A DNA stretch of 64,000 nucleotides from assembly GCA_963766605.1 (NCBI GenBank), contig CAVYAT010000001.1, positions 682,001 through 746,000 on the forward strand, given 5' to 3'. Source of the stretch: AC-49 sp963766605. Lineage in GTDB: Bacteria > Actinomycetota > Thermoleophilia > Solirubrobacterales > Solirubrobacteraceae. The position numbers were made by a program, and so were the translations under genes. This document shows positions 1-8,766 of this stretch, piece after piece. Each line of letters opens with the position of its first letter. Position 1 is the first letter of the stretch. Under the pieces are notes generated by a model. The model saw nothing but the letters and a program-made list of their open reading frames with translations, did not search any database and was not told the origin of the DNA.

Positions 1-118
1 CGACGGTCACCGCGACGCGGTCGCCGGCCAGCTCGCGCAGCGCGAGCGTCGCTTCGAGCGCAGCGACACCACCACCGGCGATGACGACGCGCAGTGGCTG
101 TGGAGTGGTTGCAGGCAT
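1..118 (-). CDS. FAD/NAD-dependent oxidoreductase, N-terminal fragment
   Basis: Only the first 39 codons are inside the window; the gene runs off the left edge. Reading leftwards from ATG at 118, the protein begins MPATTPQPLRVVIAGGGVAA. The run VVIAGGGVAALEA is the GxGxxA/G dinucleotide-binding loop after the first beta strand of a Rossmann fold, as at the N-terminus of flavoproteins of the pyridine nucleotide-disulfide oxidoreductase or sulfide:quinone reductase type. It is transcribed divergently from the sensor kinase that starts at 227. The subclass and substrate cannot be told from this fragment. Confidence 0.7.
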   Translation of the reverse strand, partial: MPATTPQPLRVVIAGGGVAALEATLALRELAGDRVAVTV

Positions 119-226
119 GTCCACACGCTAGGCGCGGGAAGATCGCGCGTCATCCGGGGCAACCGGCGAGCGGCCGTCCGTGGCAACTACTGAGATGGCG
201 GGCCGCGGCCGGCGTCGTATGGTTGC

Positions 227-1726
227 GTGACTGTGCCTGGCTCGGCTCTCGATGCGGATCGGCTACGCCGGTTGCTCGATGCCCGCCGGGCGCTGTTGGC
301 GGGGCTGGGGGTCGACGAGGCGCTGGCCGAGTTTCTCGGCCTCGCGCGAGAGCTGACCGGCTGCGGCGCGGCGCGGTTCGCGGCTTCGGACATCGATGCG
401 GTGTCCACCGACATCTCGGTCGCCGTCCCGGTGACGATCGGCGGTGAGAGGTGGGGCAGCCTGCACCTGACCGACAAGACACACGGCGAGTTCGATGCGG
501 CCGACCGGGAGATCGCGCTCGTGCTCGCGGAGTGGGCGGCTATCGCCATCGATACCGCCCGGGTCGCAGCGCGGGCCGAACAGCGCCGCGATGAGCTCGA
601 GCAGGCGGTCAGCCGGCTGCAGGCGACCGTGGACATCGCGCTGGCGGTCGGCGGCGAGACCGACTCCGGACGGGTGCTCGAGCTGATCGTCAACCGCGGA
701 AGGGCGCTGGTCGGAGCCCGTGCGATGGTGATCCTGGTGCGCGAGGGCGACGGGCTCGTCGTCGCGGCGACGGCCGGCGAGTTGTCGCCCGGTCTGGCCG
801 GGACCCGCCTGGAACTGAGCGACTCGGTCGCCGAGCGCGTGCTCGACACGGGCCGGTCGGAGGTACTGGCCGACGTGTCGGACCGGCTGCGGCTGCCCGC
901 GGGGGCGCTCGACGTACAGCCAACGACCGGGCTGTTCGTCCCCTTGATCTTCCGCGGCCGTGACGTCGGCGTGCTGGAGGCGTTTGACCGTGCCGGCCCT
1001 CACCGCGAGTTCGACGTCCGCGACACAGAGCTGCTGACGTCGTTCGCGGCCAGCGCGGCGATCGCGATCGCCAGCAGCCAGAGCGTCGACGCCGACCGCC
1101 TGCGCCACAGCGTCGAGGCGACCGAGCAGGAGCGCCGCCGCTGGGCGCGCGAGCTGCACGACGAGACGTTGCAGGGGCTTGCGAGCCTGCGCGTTCTGCT
1201 CTCGGCGGCTCGGCGGTCGGACAACCCCCAGCGCCTCCAGGGCGCGGTCGACGTCTCGCTCGCGCAACTCGACCAGGAGATGGACAGCCTCCACTCGCTC
1301 ATCACCGAGTTGCGGCCGGCGTCGCTCGACGACATCGGGCTCGCAGCCGCCGTCGAGGCGCTCGGCGACCGCACCGCCGCGCTGCAGGGACTGATCGTGG
1401 AAGCGCGGGTGGTGCTGGGCGACGATGCGCCGCGGTTGCACCCCGACCTCGAGAGCACGATCTACCGGCTCGTCCAGGAGTCGCTGACCAACGTCGTCAA
1501 GCACGCCGGCGCGACACGGGTCGATATCGACATCACCCGATGCGCCGACGACGTCGACATCGTGATCGCTGACGACGGAGTCGGCTTCGACCCGGAGGCC
1601 GCGGCCGCCGGGTTCGGTCTCACCGGGATGCGCGAACGGGCGGCGCTCGCCGATGGGGAGTTCTCGGTGGGCTCGACCGCGCAGGGTACGACGGTCCGTG
1701 TGGTTCTTCCGCTGCGCCTGGCCTAG
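227..1726 (+). CDS. GAF-domain sensor histidine kinase (NarL/DosS type)
   Basis: A 499-residue cytosolic sensor kinase with no membrane segments. Two GAF-like regions (about residues 15-120 and 140-290) precede a HisKA_3 dimerisation segment with the phospho-acceptor His in RELHDETLQG (about residue 311). A HATPase domain follows, with the N box (LTNVVKHA, about 420), DDGVGFD (about 449) and GFGLTGMRERA. This architecture resembles actinobacterial DevS/DosS redox or gas sensors, but I see nothing that fixes a haem or other ligand. The start is GTG. It converges with the response regulator, its likely partner; the two stop codons share one CTAG. Confidence 0.9.
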   Translation: MTVPGSALDADRLRRLLDARRALLAGLGVDEALAEFLGLARELTGCGAARFAASDIDAVSTDISVAVPVTIGGERWGSLHLTDKTHGEFDAADREIALVLAEWAAIAIDTARVAARAEQRRDELEQAVSRLQATVDIALAVGGETDSGRVLELIVNRGRALVGARAMVILVREGDGLVVAATAGELSPGLAGTRLELSDSVAERVLDTGRSEVLADVSDRLRLPAGALDVQPTTGLFVPLIFRGRDVGVLEAFDRAGPHREFDVRDTELLTSFAASAAIAIASSQSVDADRLRHSVEATEQERRRWARELHDETLQGLASLRVLLSAARRSDNPQRLQGAVDVSLAQLDQEMDSLHSLITELRPASLDDIGLAAAVEALGDRTAALQGLIVEARVVLGDDAPRLHPDLESTIYRLVQESLTNVVKHAGATRVDIDITRCADDVDIVIADDGVGFDPEAAAAGFGLTGMRERAALADGEFSVGSTAQGTTVRVVLPLRLA

Positions 1727-2370
1727 GAGACCGAGGTCTCGATCAGCCCGTGATCGAGCGCGTAGCGGACGAGCTCGGCACGGCTGGTGAGGTCGAGCTT
1801 CTGCAGGATGTGCAGCCGGTGGGACTCGACCGTGCGTACGCTGAGCACGAGCTGGGCCGCGATCTCGCCGTTCGTGTGCCCGTGCGCGATGAGTCCGAGG
1901 ATCTCCAGCTCGCGCGCGGTCAGGTGTCCGACCTCGCCGCGCTCGGGCAGAGCGGACGCGACGGCGCCCGCGGCGAGCTCCGGGTTGAGATACCCGCGCC
2001 CCTGAGCCACCCCGCGAACGGCCGCGACGAGTTCGATGTCCGCCGCTGCCTTGAGCACGTATCCGAGCGCGCCGGCGCGCAGCGCCTCACGAGCATAGGC
2101 CGGCTCGCGCTGCATCGTCAGCACCACGATCTGTGTCTGCGGCGACGCGACCCGCAACGCCGGAATCGCGGCGAGGCTCGGGCCGCCGGGCATGTTCAGG
2201 TCGAGGATCAGGACATCGGGCTTGTGGCCGGCGACGACCCGCAGCGTGTCGGGGACGTCCCCGGCGACGGCGACGACCTCCATGTCGGGCTCGGCTTCGA
2301 GCAGCATGCGCAGCCCGCTGCGCATGACCGCGTGGTCGTCGGCGAGAACGATGGTGGTCGGCGTGGCGAT
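1723..2370 (-). CDS. NarL/FixJ-family response regulator (start uncertain)
   Basis: Receiver domain plus a C-terminal LuxR-type helix-turn-helix (LTARELEILGLIAHG to RTVESHRLHILQKL). The phospho-acceptor Asp is in LILDLNMP. The acidic pair ADDHAV needed for Mg binding is encoded just upstream of the only ATG in this stretch (2323-2325), so a start at 2325 would remove a conserved part of the fold. Between the in-frame stop TAG at 2380-2382 and that ATG there is no ATG, GTG or TTG. I extend to an ATC codon at 2368-2370, which puts the Asp near residue 57, as is usual. Either a rare ATC start is used or a base is wrong. It is probably the partner of the convergent GAF kinase. Confidence 0.85.
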   Translation of the reverse strand: MATPTTIVLADDHAVMRSGLRMLLEAEPDMEVVAVAGDVPDTLRVVAGHKPDVLILDLNMPGGPSLAAIPALRVASPQTQIVVLTMQREPAYAREALRAGALGYVLKAAADIELVAAVRGVAQGRGYLNPELAAGAVASALPERGEVGHLTARELEILGLIAHGHTNGEIAAQLVLSVRTVESHRLHILQKLDLTSRAELVRYALDHGLIETSVS

Positions 2371-2554
2371 GAGACCAGCCTACGGCGGCCCGCAACCGCC
2401 GGACAGCAGGGTTGCCACGTACGCGCCATCCGCAGAAGCTACGCAGAGCGATCGCGCGTTCGATGCGGATGAATCGCCGGCGCGGCGCGGGCAGAGTCTT
2501 GGTGAGTCGCTCGAGGCCGTCCTGGACTCGGCACGAACCCCGGAAAGGCATCAC

Positions 2555-3163
2555 ATGCCCGCAACGCTCACACCCGACGTGGTCATCACCGGCAACGGCC
2601 ACACGCCGAGCCCGGCCAAGCCTCGGGCGCCGCGCTCGCCGCTGCTGGCCCGGCTCACGAGCCTGACGATGGTCACGGCCGTCGCGGCGGCCGCGATGAT
2701 GCTGATCGGCGTTTTCGCCGTCGTCGGCGGCAACTACGCCACGAACGTCGTCCACGACCAGCTCGCCCCGCAGAAGATCTTCTTCCCGCCCGCCGGCAGC
2801 CCCGCGCTGCTTCCCGGCGTCAAGCAGTACGCCGGCCAGCAGCTCCTCACCGGCGACCAGGCCAAGGCGTACGCCAACAAGTTCATCGGCGTCCATGTGA
2901 CCAAGATCGCCGGCGGTCAGACCTACGCCCAGGTCTCCACGGCGTCGCTCGCCGCCCCCAACAACGCGACGCTGGCCGGACAGAAGACGGCGTTGTTCCA
3001 GGGCGAGACCCTGCGCGGCCTGCTGCTCAACGCCTGGGGCTGGTCGGTCGTCGGCACGATCGCCACGCTCGCCGGGATCATCCTGATCCTCATCGGCGGC
3101 GTCCTGTTCATCCTCCCCGTCGCCAACTGGGCGATCAACCTACGCAAGCGGACCGTCGCGTAG
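2555..3163 (+). CDS. Two-TM membrane protein of unknown function
   Basis: A 202-residue protein. ATG at 2555 is preceded by GGAAAGG at good spacing, so I prefer it to in-frame starts further upstream. The layout is a short Pro-rich cytoplasmic tail, a membrane helix at about residues 40-65 (TAVAAAAMMLIGVFAVVGG), an outer domain of about 100 residues rich in Gln and Ala, and a second helix (TIATLAGIILILIGGVLFIL) near the C-terminus. Similar actinobacterial proteins are sometimes labelled LigA, but nothing here supports a dioxygenase. It ends just before a strong hairpin terminator. Its place between a sensor/regulator pair and an alcohol dehydrogenase suggests a stress-related locus, which is inference. 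Confidence 0.75.
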   Translation: MPATLTPDVVITGNGHTPSPAKPRAPRSPLLARLTSLTMVTAVAAAAMMLIGVFAVVGGNYATNVVHDQLAPQKIFFPPAGSPALLPGVKQYAGQQLLTGDQAKAYANKFIGVHVTKIAGGQTYAQVSTASLAAPNNATLAGQKTALFQGETLRGLLLNAWGWSVVGTIATLAGIILILIGGVLFILPVANWAINLRKRTVA

Positions 3164-3169
3164 CCCTCT

Positions 3170-3207
3170 GGGGCGTGCGGCGGCGTCCCACACCCGCCGC
3201 ACGCCCC
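3170..3207 (+). terminator. Strong intergenic hairpin
   Basis: Perfect 14-base arms GGGGCGTGCGGCGG (3170-3183) and CCGCCGCACGCCCC (3194-3207) with a 10-base loop, seven bases after the stop of the two-TM protein and before the alcohol dehydrogenase. No T-run follows, as is common in GC-rich actinobacteria. Best read as a terminator separating the two genes. Confidence 0.75.
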
Positions 3208-3247
3208 GGGCCTTCGCAACCAGACGGCTTCAGAACCGGAGATCACC

Positions 3248-4340
3248 ATGAAAGCCCTCGTCTACCACGGCCCCGGCCAGCGTGGCTGGGACAGCGTTCC
3301 CGACCCGACGATCATCGATCCGACCGACGCGATCGTCCGGATCGACACGTCGACCATCTGCGGCAGCGACCTGCACATCCTCAAGGGCGACGTGCCCGAG
3401 ACCGCCCCGGGCACCGTGCTCGGGCACGAAGCGGTCGGCACCGTCGTAGAGGTCGGCCCCGGAGTGAGCACCGTCGCGACCGGCGACCGCGTGCTGATGT
3501 CGTGCGTGACGTCCTGTGGAAGCTGTCGCTTCTGCAAACAGGGACGCTACGGCCAGTGCCTCGGCGGCGGCGGCTGGATCTTCGGGCACCTGATCGACGG
3601 CCTCCAGGCCGAATACGCCCGTGTCCCGTTCGCCGACAACTCCGTCTACAAGGTCCCTGAGCACCTCAGCGACGAACAGGTCCTGTTCCTCGCCGACATT
3701 CTGCCCACCTCGTTCGAGGTCGGCGTGCTCAATGGCCAGGTGTCCCCGGGCGACACCGTCGTCATCGTCGGCGCGGGACCGATCGGCCTGGCCGCGATCC
3801 TCACCGCCCGGCTCTACACGCCGGGGCGGATCATCGCCATCGATCTCGCCGACTCCCGGCTCGACAGCGCAGAACGATTCGGGGCCGACATCGCGATCAA
3901 CAACAGCCAGGACGATCCCGATTCCGCTCGTCATGGAGCTCACCGACGGCCTCGGCGCCGACGTCGCCTTCGAGGCCGTTGGCGTGCCACAGACGTTCGA
4001 GCTCGCAACCGAGCTCATCCGACCGTGCGGCCGCGTCGCCAACATCGGTGTCCATGGCAAGCCGGCGACACTGCACCTCGAGAAGCTGTGGACGCGAGAC
4101 GTCACCATCACCACCGGACTGGTCGACACGTCGAGCATCCCGCAGCTCATGCGGCTGATCACCAGCGGTCGCCTCGACCCGTCGCTGTTCGCGACCCACC
4201 ACTACGGGCTCGCCGACACGATGGCCGCCTACGACACGTTCGCCGACGCCGCCAACACCGGGGCCCTGAAGATCGTTCTCCAAGGAACGCAGGCCAGCGC
4301 GACCGCGACCGCGACCGCGAACACCCTGGCGGCCGTGTAG
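3248..4340 (+). CDS. Zinc-dependent alcohol dehydrogenase (one +1 frameshift)
   Basis: Medium-chain dehydrogenase that oxidises or reduces an alcohol/aldehyde with NAD(P). The first frame (3248 to about 3930) carries the catalytic zinc site (CGSDLH, GHEAVG), the structural zinc cysteines (CGSCRFC, then GQC) and the cofactor loop VGAGPIGLAA. The rest (LTDGLGADVAFEAVG to the stop at 4340) is in the next frame. One extra base near 3915-3935, for example in the CCC of GACGATCCCGATTCC, explains the shift; removing it gives a protein of about 363 residues, normal for the family. RBS-like sequence is weak (CGGAGATCACC). A gcgacc hexamer repeat gives an Ala-Thr run near the C-terminus. Substrate unknown. 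Confidence 0.85.
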
Positions 4341-4470
4341 ACAAGGGCTGCTAGCCTCGATGGGTCGGTCGCGTCGCCCATTGGCTGCGCGGCCGTGCGC
4401 TCGCGCGGTCCTATCTGTCCTCTCTGCCTTGCGACCGTGGCCCTCTGAGAGGCTCGTGAGGAGCACTCGC

Positions 4471-5580
4471 ATGATGTTGCCCCAACCGCTTGACCATCGG
4501 TCGACGGAGCCGTCCCTGCGCGTGGCGATGCTCGCCCCGCCCTGGCTCGCGGTACCTCCGAAGGGATACGGCGGTGTCGAGTGGGTGGTGAGCGGACTCA
4601 CGGAGGCCCTGGTGGCCAGGGGTCACACGGTGACGCTGTTCTGCGCTCCCGGGTCGGTGTCCGGCGCCGAGGTCGTGCCGGTGCTCGATGTGACGCACCC
4701 CGACGAGATCGAGCGCTCACTGCACGAGGCTGACCATGTCGCGCGGGCGTTCGATCTGATCGAGGCCGGAACCGGCGGTGCTCCATTCGATGTGGTTCAC
4801 GACCACTGCGGGTTCACGGCGCTCGCGATGGCGGACCGTATCGAGCTCCCCGTTGTTCATACGCTGCACGGGCAGTTCACGGCGAGCACGGCGGCGTTCT
4901 ACGAACACCACGGACACAAGGCCGCGCTCGTCGCGATCAGCCGGGCACAGCTGTCGGCGGCCCCGGCCGGATTGGCGACGGTCGGCGTCATCCCGAATCC
5001 GATCGACGTGCTCGCCTGGCCGGTGCAAGAGGACAAGGACGACTACGTGCTGTGGATCGGCCGGATGACGCCCGAGAAGGGCCCCCAGCGCGCGATCGCC
5101 GCCGCGCGGATGGCCGAGGTCCCGCTCGTGCTGGCCGGGGTGATCCAGCCGGGACAACAGGAGTTCTTCGCCCGCGAGGTCGCTCCCCATATCGATGGTG
5201 AGCGTGTGCGATTTGCCGGTGAGGTCGGTGGGGCGGTGAAGCGCTCGCTGTTCGCCGGCGCGCGCGCATTGCTGATGCCGATCCGATGGGCGGAGCCGTT
5301 CGGGATGGTCATGGCCGAGGCGCTCGCGTGCGGCACGCCGGTGATCGCGTTTGCCGAGGGAGCGGCCTGCGAACTGGTCGTCGACGGTGACACCGGCTTC
5401 CTCGTCGACGACGAGGAAGCGATGGGCGCTGCGGTCGCGCGCCTGGACGAGATCGACGCGCACGAATGTCGTCGCTGGATAGCCGAGCACTGCGATGTCG
5501 ATGTCGTCGCCGAGGCGTATGAGCGGACCTACCGGGCCGCCGCTCGTGGCGGCTCGACGATCGAGATCACTCGTGTCTGA
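4471..5580 (+). CDS. Glycosyltransferase family 4
   Basis: A 369-residue GT-B glycosyltransferase. The N-terminal domain opens with RVAMLAPPWLAVPPKGYGG, the acceptor-side glycine loop. The C-terminal donor domain has LWIGRMTPEKGPQRAI and the E-x7-E signature region PFGMVMAEALACGTPVIA, followed by GDTGFLVDD. Related proteins transfer sugars from nucleotide-sugar donors to glycans or small acceptors; donor and acceptor are unknown here. ATG at 4471 follows GTGAGGAGC at RBS spacing. The stop overlaps the GTG start of the debranching enzyme, so the two are probably co-translated and act on glycogen or another storage or compatible sugar. Confidence 0.88.
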   Translation: MMLPQPLDHRSTEPSLRVAMLAPPWLAVPPKGYGGVEWVVSGLTEALVARGHTVTLFCAPGSVSGAEVVPVLDVTHPDEIERSLHEADHVARAFDLIEAGTGGAPFDVVHDHCGFTALAMADRIELPVVHTLHGQFTASTAAFYEHHGHKAALVAISRAQLSAAPAGLATVGVIPNPIDVLAWPVQEDKDDYVLWIGRMTPEKGPQRAIAAARMAEVPLVLAGVIQPGQQEFFAREVAPHIDGERVRFAGEVGGAVKRSLFAGARALLMPIRWAEPFGMVMAEALACGTPVIAFAEGAACELVVDGDTGFLVDDEEAMGAAVARLDEIDAHECRRWIAEHCDVDVVAEAYERTYRAAARGGSTIEITRV

Positions 5581-7549
5581 GCGGACGCTGAGCGTCCTCG
5601 ATGGCAGTACGTTCGTCGTCGGTGACCGGCTCGGCGATCTGCGTCCCGACGGCGGCCGTGAGCACGGGTTCTTTTCCGACGACACACGTTTCATCTCGCG
5701 CTGGGCGCTGCGCGTCGGCGATACCCCGCTGGAGCTGCTGGGCCTCGACCAGAGCATTCATTTCGCGGCGCGCTTCTTCCTGACCCCGCGCGTTCCCCCC
5801 GACGCCGCCGCGCCGTGCTCGGTGATGCGTCACCGGCTCGTCGACCACGTCTGGGCCGAGGAGATCTCGGTCACCAATCACCGCCACGAGACGAGCTCGG
5901 TCGAGGTTGTGCTCGAGGTCGACGCCGATTTCGCCGACCTGTTTGAGGTCAAGGACGGCACCATCGCGGCCCGCGACATCTCGAGTCACCATGACAACGG
6001 CTCGGTCACCTTCGCCTACCGGCGCGACAGCTATGAGCGCTCGGTGACGGTGGCCACCACCCAACCGGCGACGGTCAGCCGCGACGGGTTCAGCTACACG
6101 CTGAACCTCGCTCCCGGCGAGCGCTGGTCGACGACGTTCACCGTCACGCCGTTCGCGGCCCAGCCGGGCGGAACGTTCGCCGACCGCCGTACGCGCGGCA
6201 CGATCGACGAGCTGAGCCGCTCCAAGACCGCCGAGCTCGACCGGTGGCTCGCACAGGCGCCGGTCATCGAGACCGACAACGCGGCGCTCGCGCGCACGTA
6301 CCGCGCGAGCCTCACCGATCTCGGGGCCCTGCGGATACACCCGGACATCGCCCACGACGCGACGCTGCCCGCCGCCGGCCTGCCGTGGTTCATGGCGCTG
6401 TTCGGCCGCGACAGCATCCTCACGAGCCTTCAGGCGCTGCCCTACCTTCCCGGACTGGCTGCGACGACCCTGCGCGTCCTCGCCGCCCGTCAGGCCCACG
6501 AGCGCGACGACTTCCATGAGCAGGAACCCGGCAAGATCCTGCACGAACTGCGCTTCGGCGAGCTCACGGCCATGGGCGAACGGCCGCACTCACCGTACTT
6601 CGGGAGCGCCGACGCGACGCCGTTGTTCCTGGTGTTGCTCGATGAGTACCACCGCTGGACCGGGGACAGCGACCTCGTTGCGGAGCTCGAGCCCAACGCG
6701 CGAGCCGCTCTGGCGTGGATCGAGGACAGCGGCGACGCCGACGGCGATGGATACGTCGAGTACCGGTGCCGCAACGCGGCGACCGGCCTGATCAACCAGT
6801 GCTGGAAGGACAGCTGGGATTCGATCCAGTTCGCCGACGGAACGCTCGCCCGTGGACCGATCGCGACCTGCGAGATCCAGGGCTACGTCTACGACGCGCA
6901 GCGACGCGCGGCCCGGCTCGCTCGCGACGTCTGGGACGACCCGCAGCTCGCCGAGCGTCTCGAGACGCGATCCGCCGACCTGCGCCGGCGCTTTCACGAG
7001 GACTTCTGGATGCCCGACCGTGAGGCCCACGCCCTTGCCCTCGACGGCGACAAGCGTCGGGTCGACTCCCTGACGTCCAACATCGGGCACCTGCTGTGGT
7101 CGGGCATCCTCGACACCGACCAGGCCGCCTCGACTGCGCAACGACTCCGTGGCGATGAGCTGTTCTCGGGGTGGGGCATACGAACGCTCGGAACCGCCGA
7201 GGCCGGTTTCAATCCGCTGGGCTACCACACGGGAACGGTCTGGCCTCACGACAGCTCGATCATCGTCGCCGGCCTCGCCCGCTACGGGCACCACGAGGCG
7301 GCGACCGAGATCGCCACCGCGATGCTCGCCGCGGCGCCCTACTTCGAGCACCGCCTGCCCGAGGTCTTCGCCGGCTACCCGGCCTCGATCACCTCGGTGC
7401 CCGTCGCTTACCCCACTGCGTCACGGCCCCAAGCCTGGGCCGCCGGCGCCCCGCTGCTGCTTCTGACCGCGCTGCTCGACCTCCAGCCCGGCCACGTCGG
7501 CACGAGCGCCACACCAAACGACCGCATCGGCGCGGTCTCGCTCGCGTGA
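5573..7549 (+). CDS. Glycogen-debranching enzyme (amylo-alpha-1,6-glucosidase family)
   Basis: A 658-residue protein. The N-terminal beta domain (GDRLGDLRPDGG, FFSDDTRFISRW) matches the N-terminal domain of bacterial glycogen-debranching proteins. The rest is an alpha/alpha-six barrel with AGLPWFMALFGRDSILTS, EPGKILHELRFGE and, near the end, GYHTGTVWPHDSSIIVAG. Such enzymes hydrolyse alpha-1,6 branches or short alpha-glucans. GTG at 5573 is the only start that avoids a long overlap with the glycosyltransferase; eight bases are shared with that gene's end. It converges on the next gene with a three-base gap. I infer a role in mobilising stored glucan together with the upstream glycosyltransferase. 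Confidence 0.85.
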   Translation: MSERTLSVLDGSTFVVGDRLGDLRPDGGREHGFFSDDTRFISRWALRVGDTPLELLGLDQSIHFAARFFLTPRVPPDAAAPCSVMRHRLVDHVWAEEISVTNHRHETSSVEVVLEVDADFADLFEVKDGTIAARDISSHHDNGSVTFAYRRDSYERSVTVATTQPATVSRDGFSYTLNLAPGERWSTTFTVTPFAAQPGGTFADRRTRGTIDELSRSKTAELDRWLAQAPVIETDNAALARTYRASLTDLGALRIHPDIAHDATLPAAGLPWFMALFGRDSILTSLQALPYLPGLAATTLRVLAARQAHERDDFHEQEPGKILHELRFGELTAMGERPHSPYFGSADATPLFLVLLDEYHRWTGDSDLVAELEPNARAALAWIEDSGDADGDGYVEYRCRNAATGLINQCWKDSWDSIQFADGTLARGPIATCEIQGYVYDAQRRAARLARDVWDDPQLAERLETRSADLRRRFHEDFWMPDREAHALALDGDKRRVDSLTSNIGHLLWSGILDTDQAASTAQRLRGDELFSGWGIRTLGTAEAGFNPLGYHTGTVWPHDSSIIVAGLARYGHHEAATEIATAMLAAAPYFEHRLPEVFAGYPASITSVPVAYPTASRPQAWAAGAPLLLLTALLDLQPGHVGTSATPNDRIGAVSLA

Positions 7550-7552
7550 ACG

Positions 7553-7996
7553 TCAGACGTGACCGCGGCGGGCTGCTCGTCGCCGACGGACGATCGCGGC
7601 GGCGAGCGTCAACACCACGAGCGCTCCGAGCGGATGCAGGGCGCCGACCCAGCGGTGGCTGCTGGCGAGGGCGATCTGCACCGTGCCGACGACCGCGAGC
7701 GCGAGCGACAGCAGGACGTCGGTCCGGGGAAGCCACGCCGCGAGCGCCGCGACGAGGACGAGGACCTCGATCCCGTGGGCGATGAAGCCGACGCTGCGAT
7801 GCGCGTCCAGGGCTCCCTGGCCCACGCCGAACAGGTAGGCGCCGATCAGGTACACCTGTGCGAAGACGGCAACGATGACCACCGCGGCGAGCGCGAGGTG
7901 GACGTGGCCGGCGATGGCCCGCATGCGGCGCAGCACGGGACGATCCCGCCCCGCACGGGGCGGGGCGAGATCGATCGGGGTGGGCGCGCTGCTCAT
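7553..7996 (-). CDS. Four-helix membrane protein (DUF6220-like)
   Basis: A 147-residue protein with a charged N-terminus and about four membrane helices (HLALAAVVIVAVFAQVYLIG; GFIAHGIEVLVLVAALAAW; LLSLALAVVGTVQIAL; LHPLGALVVLTLAAAIV), ending in an Arg-rich tail. Conserved-looking His residues lie at helix ends (DAHRSVGFIAHG, SSHRWVGALHPLG). The pattern resembles the small DUF6220 family, whose function is unknown. ATG at 7996 overlaps the stop of the upstream gene by four bases, so the two form an operon. Confidence 0.7.
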   Translation of the reverse strand: MSSAPTPIDLAPPRAGRDRPVLRRMRAIAGHVHLALAAVVIVAVFAQVYLIGAYLFGVGQGALDAHRSVGFIAHGIEVLVLVAALAAWLPRTDVLLSLALAVVGTVQIALASSHRWVGALHPLGALVVLTLAAAIVRRRRAARRGHV

Positions 7997-8622
7997 GTCG
8001 CCGTCGCCGCCATGGGCACGTGGCGGGGCTCCGCGAGCATCGCTGCGCCGAGGATCAGGTAGCCGGTCGCGAACACCGCGACGCCGGCCCAGATCACATC
8101 GGTGAACTGAATGGGAATCACGGCGACCGACAGCAGCCCGCACGCCAGTGGGGCGTGGCGGATCCGTCCGGCCCACCGTGCCCGCCCGGACACCGCGACG
8201 CCGGCCACGAGCATGCCGCCCGTGACAAGCACAGACGCGAGCCCGAACGCCGCGTCGACGACCGACGACGACGTGCTGCTGGTCGGCTGGTCGACGAGCG
8301 CCAGCGAGATGAGCTGCAGGACGGCCAGCAGCCCGACGCCGACGACGACGCAATCGATGCCGGCCGTGGCTGCGCGCCCTGAATCGGCGATCAGGGCGTC
8401 GCGGCGCAGAGCGAGCACACCCGCGCAGAGCACGGCCATCGCGACCGCGACGTAGATGTTGAACGCGAGGAACGCGCCACGCGTGAACGGGTAGCGAAAT
8501 AGGTGGTGGGAGACGGCGCTCGAGGCGTCGACGATGCCGGCAGCGATGCTGGCAGCGATGATCGTGAGCGCGCCGGCGATGCACAGCGTGCCGGCGCGGT
8601 GACTGATGCGTGAGCTGGTCAT
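7993..8622 (-). CDS. Multi-pass membrane protein of unknown function
   Basis: A 209-residue hydrophobic protein with about six predicted membrane helices, for example LCIAGALTIIAASIAAGIV, VDAAFGLASVLVTGGMLV and GVAVFATGYLILGAAML. I recognise no catalytic motif. It is the first gene of a two-gene unit with the DUF6220-like protein (four-base ATGA overlap) and is divergent from the membrane histidine kinase, with a shared 144-base promoter region. The neighbourhood hints that the kinase senses or controls a membrane process involving this pair; that is inference only. Confidence 0.7.
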   Translation of the reverse strand: MTSSRISHRAGTLCIAGALTIIAASIAAGIVDASSAVSHHLFRYPFTRGAFLAFNIYVAVAMAVLCAGVLALRRDALIADSGRAATAGIDCVVVGVGLLAVLQLISLALVDQPTSSTSSSVVDAAFGLASVLVTGGMLVAGVAVSGRARWAGRIRHAPLACGLLSVAVIPIQFTDVIWAGVAVFATGYLILGAAMLAEPRHVPMAATAT

Positions 8623-8766
8623 GGTGAGACCGTAGGAGCGCGCCGGCGCTGCGTCATCGGCGCGAGCGCGGGATCGGGCGGGCGCGAGCGCGTGTCGTGC
8701 TCTACGCGCCAGCACGTAGGGCGGTAGGCGCCAGCGCCGTTGCCGTCGGCGCTGCGCAGGGGGACA

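Noticed and set aside
4300..4325. gcgacc hexamer repeats as a regulatory or phase-variable tract
   Set aside because: Only about four copies, in frame, coding an Ala-Thr run near the end of the alcohol dehydrogenase; slippage would not change the frame.
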